Shown: positions 15,737 to 24,695 of the stretch, in pieces
How positions within the stretch are numbered: position 1 is the stretch's first letter
Layout: every line of letters begins with the position of its first letter
NCBI GenBank assembly: GCA_017549285.1
Contig: JAFYVE010000027.1
Span: forward strand, 1 to 64,000
Direction: 5' to 3'
Origin: Clostridia bacterium
GTDB lineage: Bacteria > Bacillota > Clostridia > Oscillospirales > Acutalibacteraceae
DNA: 64,000 bases
The notes under the pieces: generated by a model
Seen by the model: only the letters and a program-made list of their open reading frames with translations
The model's database searches: none
What the model was told of the DNA's origin: nothing
Program-made: the position numbers and the translations under genes

Positions 15737-17320
15737 ATGGCAATTAAAGTTATTCTGTTGGTTGTATTTTTTGCAAGTATGATAGGCATCGGCATATATT
15801 GCCGTAGAAATTCAACCGATGTCAACGGATTTGTTCTCGGTGGCAGAAGTGTCGGCCCGTGGCTTACAGCTTTTGCTTTCGGCACATCTTACTTTTCAGC
15901 TGTTATTTTTATAGGCTATGCAGGTCAGTTCGGATGGAATTTCGGTCTTGCATCAACGTGGATAGGTCTCGGTAATGCTTTTATCGGTTCGCTTCTTGCA
16001 TGGGTTGTTCTCGGCAGAAGAACAAGGGTTATGACTCAGCACATCGATTCAAGAACGATGCCCGATTTCTTCGGAAAACGTTTTAATTCCGAGTCACTCA
16101 AAATTGCTGCTTCGGTGATTGTTTTTATTTTCCTTATACCTTACACAGCGTCACTTTACAACGGACTTTCAAGTCTTTTTAATATGGCATTTGACATTCC
16201 GTATTTTGTGTGTATAATAGTAATGGCTTTGCTGACTTGTGTGTATGTGGTTTTCGGCGGATATATGGCAACGGCAATCAATGACTTTGTTCAGGGAATC
16301 ATAATGCTCATTGGTATTGTTGCTGTTGTTCTTGCTGTTCTTAAATCAAACGGAGGCTTTACGGAAGCTGTTACTGCACTTTCTCAGATTGATAATCCTG
16401 CATCTGAAATGAGCGGTTCATTCACTTCTTTCTTCGGTGCAGACCCTCTTTCACTTCTGTTTGTCGTTATCCTTACATCACTCGGTACGTGGGGACTTCC
16501 TCAGATGGTCGGCAAATTCTATGCAATAAAAAGTGAAGATTCGATTAAGAAAGGAACAATCATTTCAACAGTATTTGCTGTTATTGTTGCAGGAGGTTGT
16601 TACTTCCTTGGTGGTTTTGCAAGATTATACGGCGGACTCCCCGGTATTGTGTCGGAATCAGGTGTTGTTTCATTTGACAAGATTATCCCTTCAATGCTCG
16701 GTACTCTCACTCAGTTTGCGTGGGGTGACCTGATTATAGCTGTTGTTCTCGTGCTTGTTCTTGCCGCTTCAATGTCTACACTTTCTTCTCTTGTTCTCAC
16801 ATCAAGTTCAACTCTGACACTTGATGTTATCAACAGAAAAGAGAAGATGTCAGAAAAGAAAAAACTTCTCGTTATGAGAATTTTTATAGCATTCTTTGTA
16901 ATCGTTTCGGCAGTAATTGCTATTATAAAGGATATGTTCGGCTTTACATTCATCGCACAGATGATGGGCGTTTCATGGGGTGCTCTTGCCGGTGCATTCC
17001 TGGCTCCCTTCCTTTTCGGTCTTTACCGGAAGGGAACAACAAAGGCTTCTGTCTGGAGTTGCTTCGCATTCGGTATTGCTGTCACGATTATTCAGCTTCT
17101 TGTTTCATTTGGTGTGATTGAATTCACAACTCCCGTGCTTTCATACCTCTTTGCATCATCAATCAGAAGCGGTGTTGTTGCAATGGTCGGCGGTCTTGTA
17201 ATCGTTCCCGTTGTCAGCATTTTTACCCCCAAGATGAAAAAAGAAGAAGTTGACGGAAAGTTTGCCTGTTACGATAAAAAAGTTCTTGTTTCCGTTAAGG
17301 AAACACTTGAAGAAAAATAA
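15737..17320 (+). CDS. Sodium:solute symporter, SSS family
   Basis: A 527-residue membrane protein with about 13 transmembrane helices of the sodium/solute symporter family. It shows the typical early GFVLGGRSVGPWLTAFAFGTSYFSAVIFIGYAG segment and the YVVFGGYMATAINDFVQGIIM signature near residue 170-190. The substrate could be a carboxylate, since an acyl-CoA ligase gene starts 18 bp downstream and the two share a promoter; this is an inference. The ATG at 15737 follows AAAGGAGAG. The promoter is a perfect consensus and the leader carries 8-bp tandem repeats that could affect expression by phase variation. Confidence 0.88.
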   Translation: MAIKVILLVVFFASMIGIGIYCRRNSTDVNGFVLGGRSVGPWLTAFAFGTSYFSAVIFIGYAGQFGWNFGLASTWIGLGNAFIGSLLAWVVLGRRTRVMTQHIDSRTMPDFFGKRFNSESLKIAASVIVFIFLIPYTASLYNGLSSLFNMAFDIPYFVCIIVMALLTCVYVVFGGYMATAINDFVQGIIMLIGIVAVVLAVLKSNGGFTEAVTALSQIDNPASEMSGSFTSFFGADPLSLLFVVILTSLGTWGLPQMVGKFYAIKSEDSIKKGTIISTVFAVIVAGGCYFLGGFARLYGGLPGIVSESGVVSFDKIIPSMLGTLTQFAWGDLIIAVVLVLVLAASMSTLSSLVLTSSSTLTLDVINRKEKMSEKKKLLVMRIFIAFFVIVSAVIAIIKDMFGFTFIAQMMGVSWGALAGAFLAPFLFGLYRKGTTKASVWSCFAFGIAVTIIQLLVSFGVIEFTTPVLSYLFASSIRSGVVAMVGGLVIVPVVSIFTPKMKKEEVDGKFACYDKKVLVSVKETLEEK

Positions 17321-17337
17321 ATTTAAGGAGTTTTTTA

Positions 17338-18978
17338 ATGCCTATTACAGAATTTCTCGAAAGAAATGCAAGATTATATCCTAACGATGTAAGTCTTGTT
17401 GAGATAAACCCCGCAAACCAGCCCGAAAGAAATATCACCTGGCGTGAATATAATCTTATCGAAGCTTCGGAGTCTGAAAAATACCGCCGTGAAATGACCT
17501 GGCGTGAATTTGATGTAAAAGCAAACCGTTTTGCAAATTTCCTTTTTACAAGAGGAATCAAAAAAGGGGATAAGGTTGCAATTCTGCTTATGAACTGTCT
17601 TGAATGGCTTCCCATTTACTTCGGTATTCTCAAAACAGGTGCACTTGCAGTTCCTATGAACTACCGTTATGCGGCAGATGAAATCAGATACTGCGCAGAC
17701 CTTGCAGATGTCAGAATGCTCGTTTTCGGCCCCGAATTCACAGAGCGTGTGACAGCAGTCAAGGATGAAATGAATATCGATGACTATTTCTTCGTAGGCA
17801 AGCACGATGAAACACCCGTTTTTGCAGATAATTATGCAGAAATGACATATTACTGTTCAACAATCGTCCCTCCCGTTGAAATCAGCGACGACGATTATGC
17901 TGCAATTTATTTCTCATCAGGCACAACAGGTTTTCCCAAGGCTATTTTACATACTCATGCAGCTCTTGTGCATTCCTGCAAGGCTGAACAGAATCACCAT
18001 TCACAGACAAGAGATGACGTTTTCCTCTGCATTCCTCCACTTTATCACACAGGTGCAAAAATGCATTGGTTCGGAAGCCTTCTTTCAGGCAGTAAAGCTG
18101 TTCTTCTCAGAGGTGTAAAGCCCGAATGGGTTCTTCAGGCTGTTTCTGAAGAAAAAGCCACTATTGTATGGCTTCTTGTGCCCTGGGCACAGGATATCCT
18201 CGATTCAATCGACAGGGGAGATATAAACCTTGATGATTACAGAATCGCACAGTGGAGACTTATGCACGTAGGTGCTCAGCCTGTTCCTCCCAGCCTTATC
18301 AAACGTTGGAAATCAATATTCCCCAATCATCAGTACGATACAAACTACGGTCTTTCAGAATCAATCGGCCCCGGCTGTGTACATCTCGGTGTTGAAAATA
18401 TTCATAAAGTCGGTGCAATCGGTATTGCAGGCTACGGCTGGCAGACAAAGATTGTTGATGAGCACAGAAATGAAGTTGCCCCCGGTGAAGTCGGTGAACT
18501 TGCTGTCAAGGGCGAAGGCGTTATGAAGTGTTATTATAAGAATCCCGAAGCATCTGCAGAGGTTCTTACTGCTGACGGCTGGCTTCTTACAGGTGATATG
18601 GCAAAAACAGATGAAGACGGATTTATTTACCTTGTTGACCGTAAGAAGGACGTTATTATCAGCGGTGGTGAAAATCTTTACCCCGTTCAGATTGAAGATT
18701 ACCTCAGAGCTTATGATAAAATCAAGGACGTTGCCGTTATCGGTCTTCCCGATAAGCGTCTTGGTGAAATTGCGGCGGCAATTATTGAAATCAAGCCTGA
18801 TATGACTTGCACTGAAGAGGAAATCAACGAATTCTGCGGTGACCTGCCCCGATACAAGAGACCCAAGAAGATTATCTTTGCTGATGTACCCAGAAATCCC
18901 ACCGGAAAAATCGAAAAGCCGAAACTCCGTGAGATTTACTGTGGTGAAAGACTTGTTGAAGCACAGACAAAGAACTGA
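17338..18978 (+). CDS. AMP-forming acyl-CoA ligase
   Basis: A 546-residue member of the AMP-binding (ANL) superfamily, which activates a carboxylic acid with ATP and joins it to CoA. The phosphate-binding signature YFSSGTTGFPKA is at residues 191-202. Further motifs are YGLSESIGPGC, the hinge LTGDMAKTDEDGFIYLVDRKKD and the C-terminal catalytic lysine in NPTGKIEKPK. Near the N-terminus TWRE occurs twice (about 34 and 54), bracketing a short insertion that I recall from relatives in other Firmicutes. It is co-transcribed with the SSS symporter, suggesting uptake followed by activation of the same acid. Chain length or ring preference cannot be read from sequence. A terminator follows at 18989-19024. 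Confidence 0.85.
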   Translation: MPITEFLERNARLYPNDVSLVEINPANQPERNITWREYNLIEASESEKYRREMTWREFDVKANRFANFLFTRGIKKGDKVAILLMNCLEWLPIYFGILKTGALAVPMNYRYAADEIRYCADLADVRMLVFGPEFTERVTAVKDEMNIDDYFFVGKHDETPVFADNYAEMTYYCSTIVPPVEISDDDYAAIYFSSGTTGFPKAILHTHAALVHSCKAEQNHHSQTRDDVFLCIPPLYHTGAKMHWFGSLLSGSKAVLLRGVKPEWVLQAVSEEKATIVWLLVPWAQDILDSIDRGDINLDDYRIAQWRLMHVGAQPVPPSLIKRWKSIFPNHQYDTNYGLSESIGPGCVHLGVENIHKVGAIGIAGYGWQTKIVDEHRNEVAPGEVGELAVKGEGVMKCYYKNPEASAEVLTADGWLLTGDMAKTDEDGFIYLVDRKKDVIISGGENLYPVQIEDYLRAYDKIKDVAVIGLPDKRLGEIAAAIIEIKPDMTCTEEEINEFCGDLPRYKRPKKIIFADVPRNPTGKIEKPKLREIYCGERLVEAQTKN

Positions 18979-18988
18979 GTCTGATATA

Positions 18989-19024
18989 AGAAGGATTGTT
19001 TTTGCAATCCTTCTTTCTTTTTTA
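18989..19024 (+). terminator. Terminator of symporter-ligase operon
   Basis: Stem AGAAGGATTG / CAATCCTTCT with TTTTTG loop, then TTCTTTTTT. Confidence 0.88.
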
Positions 19025-19044
19025 CATTTCTTACAAAATAATGC

Positions 19045-19073
19045 TTGTAATTCTTTTTGGTGTATGTTAATAT
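19045..19073 (+). promoter_or_regulatory. Promoter of oxidoreductase gene
   Basis: TTGTAA at 19045-19050, 17-bp spacer, TAATAT at 19068-19073. Confidence 0.5.
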
Positions 19074-19106
19074 AACAATGAAAATAATATCTGCGGAGGT
19101 ATTAAT

Positions 19107-20261
19107 ATGGCAGACAATATTCTTGACCGTTTTAAAACAGATACAGAGGAGCATGTGGTCGATGCTTCCAAAAAAGTTAAAGTAGGTATCATCGGTACAG
19201 GCTGGATTGCAGAAGCACACGCAGCTTGCTACAAGAGATGCCCCGATGTTGAAATCGTAGCTCTTGCTGATATCGTTCCCGGTAAGGCTGAAAAGTTCGC
19301 AAAGGACAACGGCATCGAAGGTGCACGTATCTATAACAGCGATCGTGAACTTATCGATAATGAAAAAGATATTGATGCAGTCAGCGTATGTACATACAAC
19401 AGACAGCACGCTCCCTGTACAATCTATGCTCTCGAAAACGGTGTAAACGTTCTTCTTGAAAAACCCATGTGTGTTACAACAGAAGAAGCTGTTGCTATCT
19501 GCAGAGCTGAAAAGGCAAGCGGCAAGGTTCTCTCAATCGGCTTCCAGCCCAGATTTGACGAGAATATGAAGATGGTTAAAAAGGTTGTTGAATCAGGCGA
19601 GCTCGGTCAGATTTATTACATCCAGACAGGCGGCGGAAGAAGAAAGGGTATTCCCACTCCTTACGGCACATCATTCATCGAAGACGAAACAGCAGGTATC
19701 GGTGCTCTTGCAGATATCGGTTGCTACTCACTTGATATGGTTCTCAATGCTGTCGGCTATCCCAAGCCTCTCACGGTTTCAGGTTATATGTCAGACTTCT
19801 TCGGTAAGAATCCTGCTACATATCCTGCTCACCCCGAATATGCAGAAAAGTTCAGTGTTGATGATTTCGGCGCAGGCTTCATCCGTCTTGAAGGCGGCAT
19901 AATCCTCGACTTCAGAATTGCATGGGATATGCACCTCGACACTCCGGGTGACACAATCATTATGGGTACAAAGGGTTCACTCCGTATTCCCTCAACAGAG
20001 TGCTGGAACGGCTCAATCGGCGGTCCTCTCAAGATTTATCACGATGTTGCAGGCGAAAAGGTTGAAACAGTTATTCCTGAAAAGGAAAACGATGTTGATA
20101 ACTTCGATAAGAAGATCCGTTCATTCATCGACGCTGTCAAGTACGGTCTTCCCGCACCCGTTCCTTCAAGCCAGATTATTTACAATCAGGCTATCATCGA
20201 CGGCATTGTCCGCTCAGCAAGAGAAGGCAAGGAAGTAACAGTCGAGATTCCTGAAATCTGA
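19107..20261 (+). CDS. Gfo/Idh/MocA family oxidoreductase
   Basis: A 384-residue NAD(P)-dependent sugar or polyol dehydrogenase of the Gfo/Idh/MocA family. The Rossmann motif VGIIGTGWIAEAH is at about residues 27-39, the family hallmark EKPM follows (VLLEKPMCVT), and there is a substrate-side GADIGCYSLD-like segment (ALADIGCYSLDMV) with the conserved catalytic region. The first 24 residues form an extra N-terminal stretch before the fold. Substrate unknown. It stands alone with its own promoter and a GCGGAGG ribosome binding site. Downstream lies the 299-bp element R2. Confidence 0.85.
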   Translation: MADNILDRFKTDTEEHVVDASKKVKVGIIGTGWIAEAHAACYKRCPDVEIVALADIVPGKAEKFAKDNGIEGARIYNSDRELIDNEKDIDAVSVCTYNRQHAPCTIYALENGVNVLLEKPMCVTTEEAVAICRAEKASGKVLSIGFQPRFDENMKMVKKVVESGELGQIYYIQTGGGRRKGIPTPYGTSFIEDETAGIGALADIGCYSLDMVLNAVGYPKPLTVSGYMSDFFGKNPATYPAHPEYAEKFSVDDFGAGFIRLEGGIILDFRIAWDMHLDTPGDTIIMGTKGSLRIPSTECWNGSIGGPLKIYHDVAGEKVETVIPEKENDVDNFDKKIRSFIDAVKYGLPAPVPSSQIIYNQAIIDGIVRSAREGKEVTVEIPEI

Positions 20262-20313
20262 TAATTTGATTTTTTTGCAGTCTGCAGAAATGCAGGCTGC
20301 TTTTTTGTTATGA

Positions 20314-20612
20314 AAATCAGAATTTGTCGGGATAAAAAAATATAAAAGTTTTGGTCGAGCTTTTACAAAAGCTCGTGGGATTCAAAAGGGCAAAGCCCTT
20401 TGTCGCACTCCGCAGAGTGCGAAACTTTTTTTCCTTAAAAAGCGCAGGAAGGGAGCAAAACAGTCCGGTGTGACTGTTTTTGCGTGGGGAACCCTCGCCG
20501 GGGGTTCCCCGTTTCATCTTTGATGAAACAACGGACCGATGTCGGGCTGGTCCCTACAAAATTTATTTTTATTACGAAATGTTTATCTGAGGATCCCGAC
20601 AAATTATTGTTT
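20314..20612 (+). repeat. TIR element, copy R2 (299 bp, many hairpins)
   Basis: Bounded by AAATCAGAATTTGTCGGGAT and ATCCCGACAAATTATTGTTT. The interior is a chain of short palindromes: GAGCTTTTACAAAAGCTC, GGGCAAAGCCC, CGCACTCCGCAGAGTGCG, GGGAACCCTCGCCGGGGGTTCCC-type (arms GGGAACCC/GGGTTCCC), TTTCATC/GATGAAA and GGACCGATG/CTGGTCC. No gene was found. This explains the 514-bp gap between 20261 and 20776. Confidence 0.75.
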
Positions 20613-20694
20613 GACTTTTTTTGTTCATTATTCTCATTATTTTTTCACTTCATTTGTCTAAAGTGCCGAAAAATAAAAAAATGCAAAAAAACAC

Positions 20695-20723
20695 TTTACA
20701 ACTTTAGTTTGGTGAAGTATAAT
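20695..20723 (+). promoter_or_regulatory. Promoter of first amino-acid ABC operon
   Basis: TTTACA at 20695-20700, 17-bp spacer, TATAAT at 20718-20723. Confidence 0.65.
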
Positions 20724-20775
20724 ACCGATTGTTGAATGTACGGCAAACGTACTATCGAAAGGAGACATAATTGTC

Positions 20776-21594
20776 ATGAAAAAATTTATCGCATTAGTTA
20801 TGGCAGCTCTGCTTGTATTCGCATTTGCAGGTTGCACAAAGGCACCCGTTGAAGAAAATCCCACAGACGCAGCAGATGTTACAACAGAAGCAGCATCTTC
20901 AGATCTTGATTACATCAAGAATAAGGGCAAGATCGTTGTTGGTATCACAGATTACGCTCCTATGGATTACAAAGAAGAAGGCAGCGACGAATGGACAGGT
21001 TTTGATGCTGAATTCGCAAGAGCATTCGCAAAAGACCTTGGCGTTGAAATCGAATTCATCGAAATCGACTGGGACAACAAGTTCTTCGAACTTGAAGCAA
21101 AGAAGATTGACTGTATCTGGAACGGTATGACAATCACAGACGAAGCTCTTCTCAATACAAGCGTATCAGATGCTTATGTTAAGAATGCTCAGGTAGTTGT
21201 TATGGCAGCTGATAAGGTTGCTGACTACGCAGACGCAGCTTCAATGGCAGACCTCAGCTTTGCAGTTGAATCAGGTTCAGCAGGTGAAGACGCAGCTAAG
21301 GAAAACAACTTTACATACACAGCAGTTCTTACTCAGGCTGACGCTCTTATGGAAGTTCAGGCAGGTACAGCTGATGCTTGTATCATCGACATCACAATGG
21401 CTAACGCTATGACAGGAGCAGGCACAAGCTACGAAGCACTTGCAAAGGGTATCGAACTCACAAGTGAAGAATACGGCGTAAGCTTCAGAAAGGGCTCAGA
21501 TGCTACAGCAGCTCTCAACAAGTTTATGGTTGATAACAAGGCAGAACTTCTTGAAGGCCTTGCAACTAAGTACGAACTTACACTTGCATTCTGA
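20776..21594 (+). CDS. Amino-acid ABC transporter substrate-binding lipoprotein 1
   Basis: A 272-residue solute-binding lipoprotein of the polar amino-acid type (SBP_bac_3 fold). The signal peptide ends in the lipobox FAGC with lipidated Cys20, followed by an acidic Ala/Thr-rich linker and the binding domain (KIVVGITDYAPMDY..., GFDAEFARAFAKDLGVEIEF, DCIWNGMTITDEAL). It anchors in the membrane and delivers ligand to the permease encoded downstream. Codon bias suggests high expression. A terminator-like hairpin and a 265-bp repeat element separate it from its permease gene, so the binding protein is probably made in excess over the membrane subunits. Ligand not determinable. Confidence 0.88.
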   Translation: MKKFIALVMAALLVFAFAGCTKAPVEENPTDAADVTTEAASSDLDYIKNKGKIVVGITDYAPMDYKEEGSDEWTGFDAEFARAFAKDLGVEIEFIEIDWDNKFFELEAKKIDCIWNGMTITDEALLNTSVSDAYVKNAQVVVMAADKVADYADAASMADLSFAVESGSAGEDAAKENNFTYTAVLTQADALMEVQAGTADACIIDITMANAMTGAGTSYEALAKGIELTSEEYGVSFRKGSDATAALNKFMVDNKAELLEGLATKYELTLAF

Positions 21595-21616
21595 TTTAAA
21601 GAATAAGTAAAAACTC

Positions 21617-21650
21617 GAGGCAGAGAGAAATTTCTGCCTCACTTTTTCTT
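21617..21650 (+). terminator. Terminator/attenuator after binding-protein gene 1
   Basis: Stem GAGGCAGA / TCTGCCTC followed by ACTTTTTCTT. It probably lowers read-through to the permease and ATPase genes. Confidence 0.75.
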
Positions 21651-21651
21651 G

Positions 21652-21916
21652 TAGGGTGACAGGAACAATCCGAATCCGCCTTAAAAATGCTATTTTTAAG
21701 CCTTTTCGGTATTTCGGATTTGAAAGGCGTCAGCCTTCCTTCATCCTCAATACCAAAAATCCAATAAAAATCCCTCGTTTTAAGGTCGAAGAATTTTTTT
21801 CAGTATGGATTTTTGGCAAAAACACAGCAAATTCTGACGGATTTGCGAGTATTTTAATGAAGTCGTGACGGAAATAAAACTGTAAAAAACGGGTTCGAAT
21901 TATTCCTGTCACCCTA
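21652..21916. mobile_element. 265-bp MITE-like element inside ABC operon
   Basis: Perfect 14-bp terminal inverted repeats TAGGGTGACAGGAA / TTCCTGTCACCCTA, extending with mismatches to about 27 bp (AATCCGAATCCG against CGGGTTCGAATT). The interior has further inverted motifs, e.g. CTTAAAAATGCTATTTTTAAG and CCAAAAATCC...GGATTTTTGG. It encodes no protein of note. It lies between binding-protein gene 1 and its permease gene; the permease ribosome binding site AAGGA starts one base after its end. A TA target duplication is possible but not provable here. Confidence 0.75.
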
Positions 21917-21929
21917 AAGGATTATATAT

Positions 21930-22580
21930 ATGGAAACATTTCTTAATGTTACGCTTGACCTGTTGAACGGTTTCGGTATGACACTCAAGCTGTTTGCCCT
22001 GACCCTTGTTTTTTCATTACCTCTGGGGCTTATATTCAGCTTCTTCTCAATGAGTAAGTTCAAGCCTCTGAGTGCTGCGATGAAACTGCTTATATGGGTT
22101 ATAAGAGGAACACCTCTTATGCTTCAGATTATTGTTGTGTTTTACGGGCCGGGACTCATTTTTGGCTGGAACGGACTTGACAGATTCCCTGCAGTACTTA
22201 TTGCATTCGTTCTTAACTATTCCTGCTACTTCTCCGAAATTTACAGAGGCGGTATCGAGTCAATTCCCAAGGGACAGTATGAAGCAGGTCAGGTTCTCGG
22301 TATGACAAAGACGCAGATTTTCTTCAAAATCGTGCTTCTTCAGGTTATCAAGAGAATCATTCCTCCTATGAGTAACGAAATCATCACTCTTGTCAAGGAT
22401 ACATCGCTTGCAAGAATTATTGCAGTTTATGAAATTATCTGGAGTGCGCAGGTATATATCAAGAGCGCAGGTCTTATATGGCCCCTGTTCTACACAGGTG
22501 CATTCTATCTTGTATTCAACGGTATTCTTACTGTTGTTTTCAGAAAAATCGAGAAAAAGCTCGATTATTTTAAGGGGTGA
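21930..22580 (+). CDS. Amino-acid ABC transporter permease 1
   Basis: A 216-residue inner-membrane permease of the HisM/GlnP-type family with about five transmembrane helices. It has the N-terminal [20 protein letters not shown] and RGTPLMLQI segments and the ATPase-docking EAA loop [21 protein letters not shown]. It forms the pore with the ATPase whose gene overlaps its 3' end region. Its ribosome binding site abuts the end of the 265-bp element, so that element now supplies the leader of this gene. Confidence 0.88.
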   Translation: METFLNVTLDLLNGFGMTLKLFALTLVFSLPLGLIFSFFSMSKFKPLSAAMKLLIWVIRGTPLMLQIIVVFYGPGLIFGWNGLDRFPAVLIAFVLNYSCYFSEIYRGGIESIPKGQYEAGQVLGMTKTQIFFKIVLLQVIKRIIPPMSNEIITLVKDTSLARIIAVYEIIWSAQVYIKSAGLIWPLFYTGAFYLVFNGILTVVFRKIEKKLDYFKG

Positions 22581-22585
22581 GTGAT

Positions 22586-23350
22586 ATGTCAGTGCTTGAA
22601 GTAAAAAACATAAAAAAGAGCTTCGGCAAGGTTGAAGTTCTCAGAGATATATCATTCTCCCTTGAAAAAGGTGAAGTTCTTTCAATTATCGGTTCATCGG
22701 GAAGCGGTAAGACAACACTTCTCAGATGTCTCAACTTCCTTGAATATGCCGATGAAGGGACAATTTCTGTTAACGGAAAACTTCTCTATGATGGTAAGGA
22801 CGGCAAATCAAAGAGAATGAAGGAAGCTGAAATCAGAACAAAACGCCTTCATTTCGGACTTGTTTTTCAGAATTTCAATCTTTTCCCTCAATATAATGTT
22901 CTCAAAAATATTATGCTTGCTCCCACTCTTCTCAATCACGGTGACGAGAAAGCTATTGAGGAAAACGCAAAACAGCTTATCGCAAGGGTAGGCCTTTCCG
23001 ATAAAATCAATAATTATCCCTGCGAACTTTCGGGCGGTCAGCAGCAGAGAGTTGCAATTGCACGTGCTCTTGCACTCAATCCCGATATTCTTTGCTTCGA
23101 CGAGCCCACATCTGCCCTTGACCCCGAGCTTACAGGTGAAGTTCTCAAGGTTATCAGAAGTCTTAAAACAGGCGACAGCACAATGATTGTTGTTACTCAC
23201 GAAATGGGCTTTGCAAGGGAAGTTTCAGACAAAATTATCTTTATGGCTGACGGTGTTATTGAAGAATTCGGCACTCCCGATGAGATTTTCGGCAATCCGA
23301 AGTCAGAAAAAATGAAGGCTTTCCTGAGCCGTTCACTTGAAAATATCTGA
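22586..23350 (+). CDS. Amino-acid ABC transporter ATPase 1
   Basis: A 254-residue ABC ATPase. It shows Walker [10 protein letters not shown] (about 36-44), Q-loop FQNFNLF, signature LSGGQQQR, Walker [14 protein letters not shown] and switch histidine VVTHEMGF, all intact. The chosen ATG at 22586 sits six bases after AAGGGGTGA; a GTG nine bases earlier overlaps the permease stop and lies in the binding site. It energises import by permease 1. The TrpR-like gene begins 10 bp after its stop codon and probably belongs to the same transcript. Confidence 0.92.
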   Translation: MSVLEVKNIKKSFGKVEVLRDISFSLEKGEVLSIIGSSGSGKTTLLRCLNFLEYADEGTISVNGKLLYDGKDGKSKRMKEAEIRTKRLHFGLVFQNFNLFPQYNVLKNIMLAPTLLNHGDEKAIEENAKQLIARVGLSDKINNYPCELSGGQQQRVAIARALALNPDILCFDEPTSALDPELTGEVLKVIRSLKTGDSTMIVVTHEMGFAREVSDKIIFMADGVIEEFGTPDEIFGNPKSEKMKAFLSRSLENI

Positions 23351-23360
23351 GGTGACGGTT

Positions 23361-23630
23361 ATGCCTAAAAAAGACGAATCAATGACAAATGAGCTGTTTG
23401 AACTCATTGCATCAATAAATACTCCCGAAGACTGCAGAGCATTGTTCAATGACCTTTGCACAATCAAGGAAGTTGAACAGATGGCACAGCGTGTCAAAGC
23501 TGCAAAACTGCTGATTGAAGGCAAGACCTATAATCAGGTTATCGAAGAAACAGATATTTCTTCAGCCACTCTCAGCCGTGTTTCAAGATGTGTTCAGCAC
23601 GGAGACGGTTACAGCCGTTTTTTAAAATAA
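23361..23630 (+). CDS. TrpR-like regulator, YerC/YecD family
   Basis: An 89-residue DNA-binding protein of the Trp-repressor-like YerC/YecD family. It is helical, with FELIASINTPEDCRALFNDLCTIKEVEQMAQRVKAAKLL and a helix-turn-helix (TYNQVIEETDISSATLSRVSRCV). The biological signal of this family is poorly known. The ATG at 23361 has GAGGTGA upstream; an in-frame TTG further upstream lies inside the ATPase gene. It is placed at the end of ABC operon 1 and just before ABC operon 2, whose promoter is flanked by a 10-bp inverted repeat, so it may control either transporter. Confidence 0.8.
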   Translation: MPKKDESMTNELFELIASINTPEDCRALFNDLCTIKEVEQMAQRVKAAKLLIEGKTYNQVIEETDISSATLSRVSRCVQHGDGYSRFLK

Positions 23631-23664
23631 AATATTGTATATTTATTGAATATGCTAATGTATT

Positions 23665-23714
23665 ATACGGAATTTGACCTTATTTATATGCAAAAATATG
23701 GTTGAATTCCGTAT
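23665..23714. promoter_or_regulatory. Inverted repeat around promoter of ABC operon 2
   Basis: ATACGGAATT (23665-23674) and AATTCCGTAT (23705-23714) are perfect 10-bp inverted arms 30 bp apart. The right arm overlaps the -35 element of the promoter at 23702-23730. Candidate operator for looping or cooperative binding. Confidence 0.5.
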
Positions 23715-23730
23715 TATTATGTGATATACT
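23702..23730 (+). promoter_or_regulatory. Promoter of ABC operon 2
   Basis: TTGAAT at 23702-23707, 17-bp spacer, TATACT at 23725-23730. Confidence 0.6.
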
Positions 23731-23774
23731 AACTCCTGTAATTTTTAATAATAATTAAAAAGGAGAAATTTCAG

Positions 23775-24626
23775 ATGAAAAAAATTATTGCTATCATTAT
23801 GGCACTCACAATGGTTTGTGCTCTTGCTCTTGTATTCACATCATGCACAGACAACAAAGCTCCCGTGAATGAAGAAAACTCAACAGAAGCAGATGCAGCT
23901 ACATCAATGACTGCTACAGAAGGCGTTCTTGTTATGGCAACAAACGCTGCATTCCCTCCCTACGAATTCGTTGAAGGCGGCGAATATGCAGGTATCGACG
24001 TTGAAATCGCAGAAAAGATTGCTGAAAAGCTCGGTATGACACTTGAAATCAAGGACGTTGATTTTGGTGCTATCATCGGCGGTGTTCAGTCAGGCAAATT
24101 CGATATGGGTATGGCAGGTATGACTGTTACCGATGAAAGACTTGAAAGTGTTAACTTCTCAACTACATACGCAACAGGTATTCAGGTTGTTATCGTTGCT
24201 GAAGATTCTGATATCAAATCTCTTGATGACCTCAAGGGTGACGGTTCAATGAAGTTCGGTGTTCAGCAGGATACAACAGGCGACATCTACGCTTCTGATA
24301 CAGCTGAAAACGGCGGTTACGGTGAAGAAAACGTTATCCGTTACAAAACAGGTGCTGATGCTGTTCAGGCTCTTAAGTCAGGCAAGGTTCAGGCTGTTAT
24401 CATTGACAACGAACCCGCAAAGTCATTCGTTGCTGCTAACGAAGGCCTCAAGATTCTTGATGCTGAATGGGCAGTTGAAGACTATGCAATCGCTATTGCA
24501 AAGGAAAACACAGCTCTTCTTACAGCTGTTAACGGTGCTCTTGCAGCTCTTGAAGCAGACGGCATAATTGATGCTATCATTGCAAAGTACATTCCCTCAG
24601 CAGAAACAGCTTCTGAAGCTGCTTAA
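23775..24626 (+). CDS. Amino-acid ABC transporter substrate-binding lipoprotein 2
   Basis: A 283-residue binding lipoprotein, paralogous in type to the one at 20776. The signal peptide ends with lipobox FTSC (Cys24), followed by an acidic linker and the SBP_bac_3 domain (VLVMATNAAFPPYEFVEGGEYAGIDVEIAEKIAEKLG, the ligand-pocket pattern of polar amino-acid binders, and GMAGMTVTDERLESVNFS). Codon bias indicates high expression. As in operon 1, a terminator-like hairpin follows before the permease gene, which would favour excess binding protein. Confidence 0.9.
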   Translation: MKKIIAIIMALTMVCALALVFTSCTDNKAPVNEENSTEADAATSMTATEGVLVMATNAAFPPYEFVEGGEYAGIDVEIAEKIAEKLGMTLEIKDVDFGAIIGGVQSGKFDMGMAGMTVTDERLESVNFSTTYATGIQVVIVAEDSDIKSLDDLKGDGSMKFGVQQDTTGDIYASDTAENGGYGEENVIRYKTGADAVQALKSGKVQAVIIDNEPAKSFVAANEGLKILDAEWAVEDYAIAIAKENTALLTAVNGALAALEADGIIDAIIAKYIPSAETASEAA

Positions 24627-24646
24627 TTCAATTCTGAATTAACATA

Positions 24647-24676
24647 TTAAAGGGCGGTTTTGTTCCGCCCTTAATT
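24647..24676 (+). terminator. Attenuating terminator after binding-protein gene 2
   Basis: Stem AAGGGCGG / CCGCCCTT with a TTTTGTT loop, followed by a weak AATTGATT tail. Probably partial termination within the operon. Confidence 0.7.
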
Positions 24677-24695
24677 GATTTGAGAGGAGCATTAT

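Noticed and set aside
20484-20735. 83-codon open frame within and beyond element R2
   Set aside because: It translates hairpin modules of a repeat and then AT-rich DNA; no ribosome binding site.
21656-21868. Open frames on both strands inside the 265-bp element
   Set aside because: They arise from the palindromic sequence and are absent a start signal; the element is better read as non-coding.
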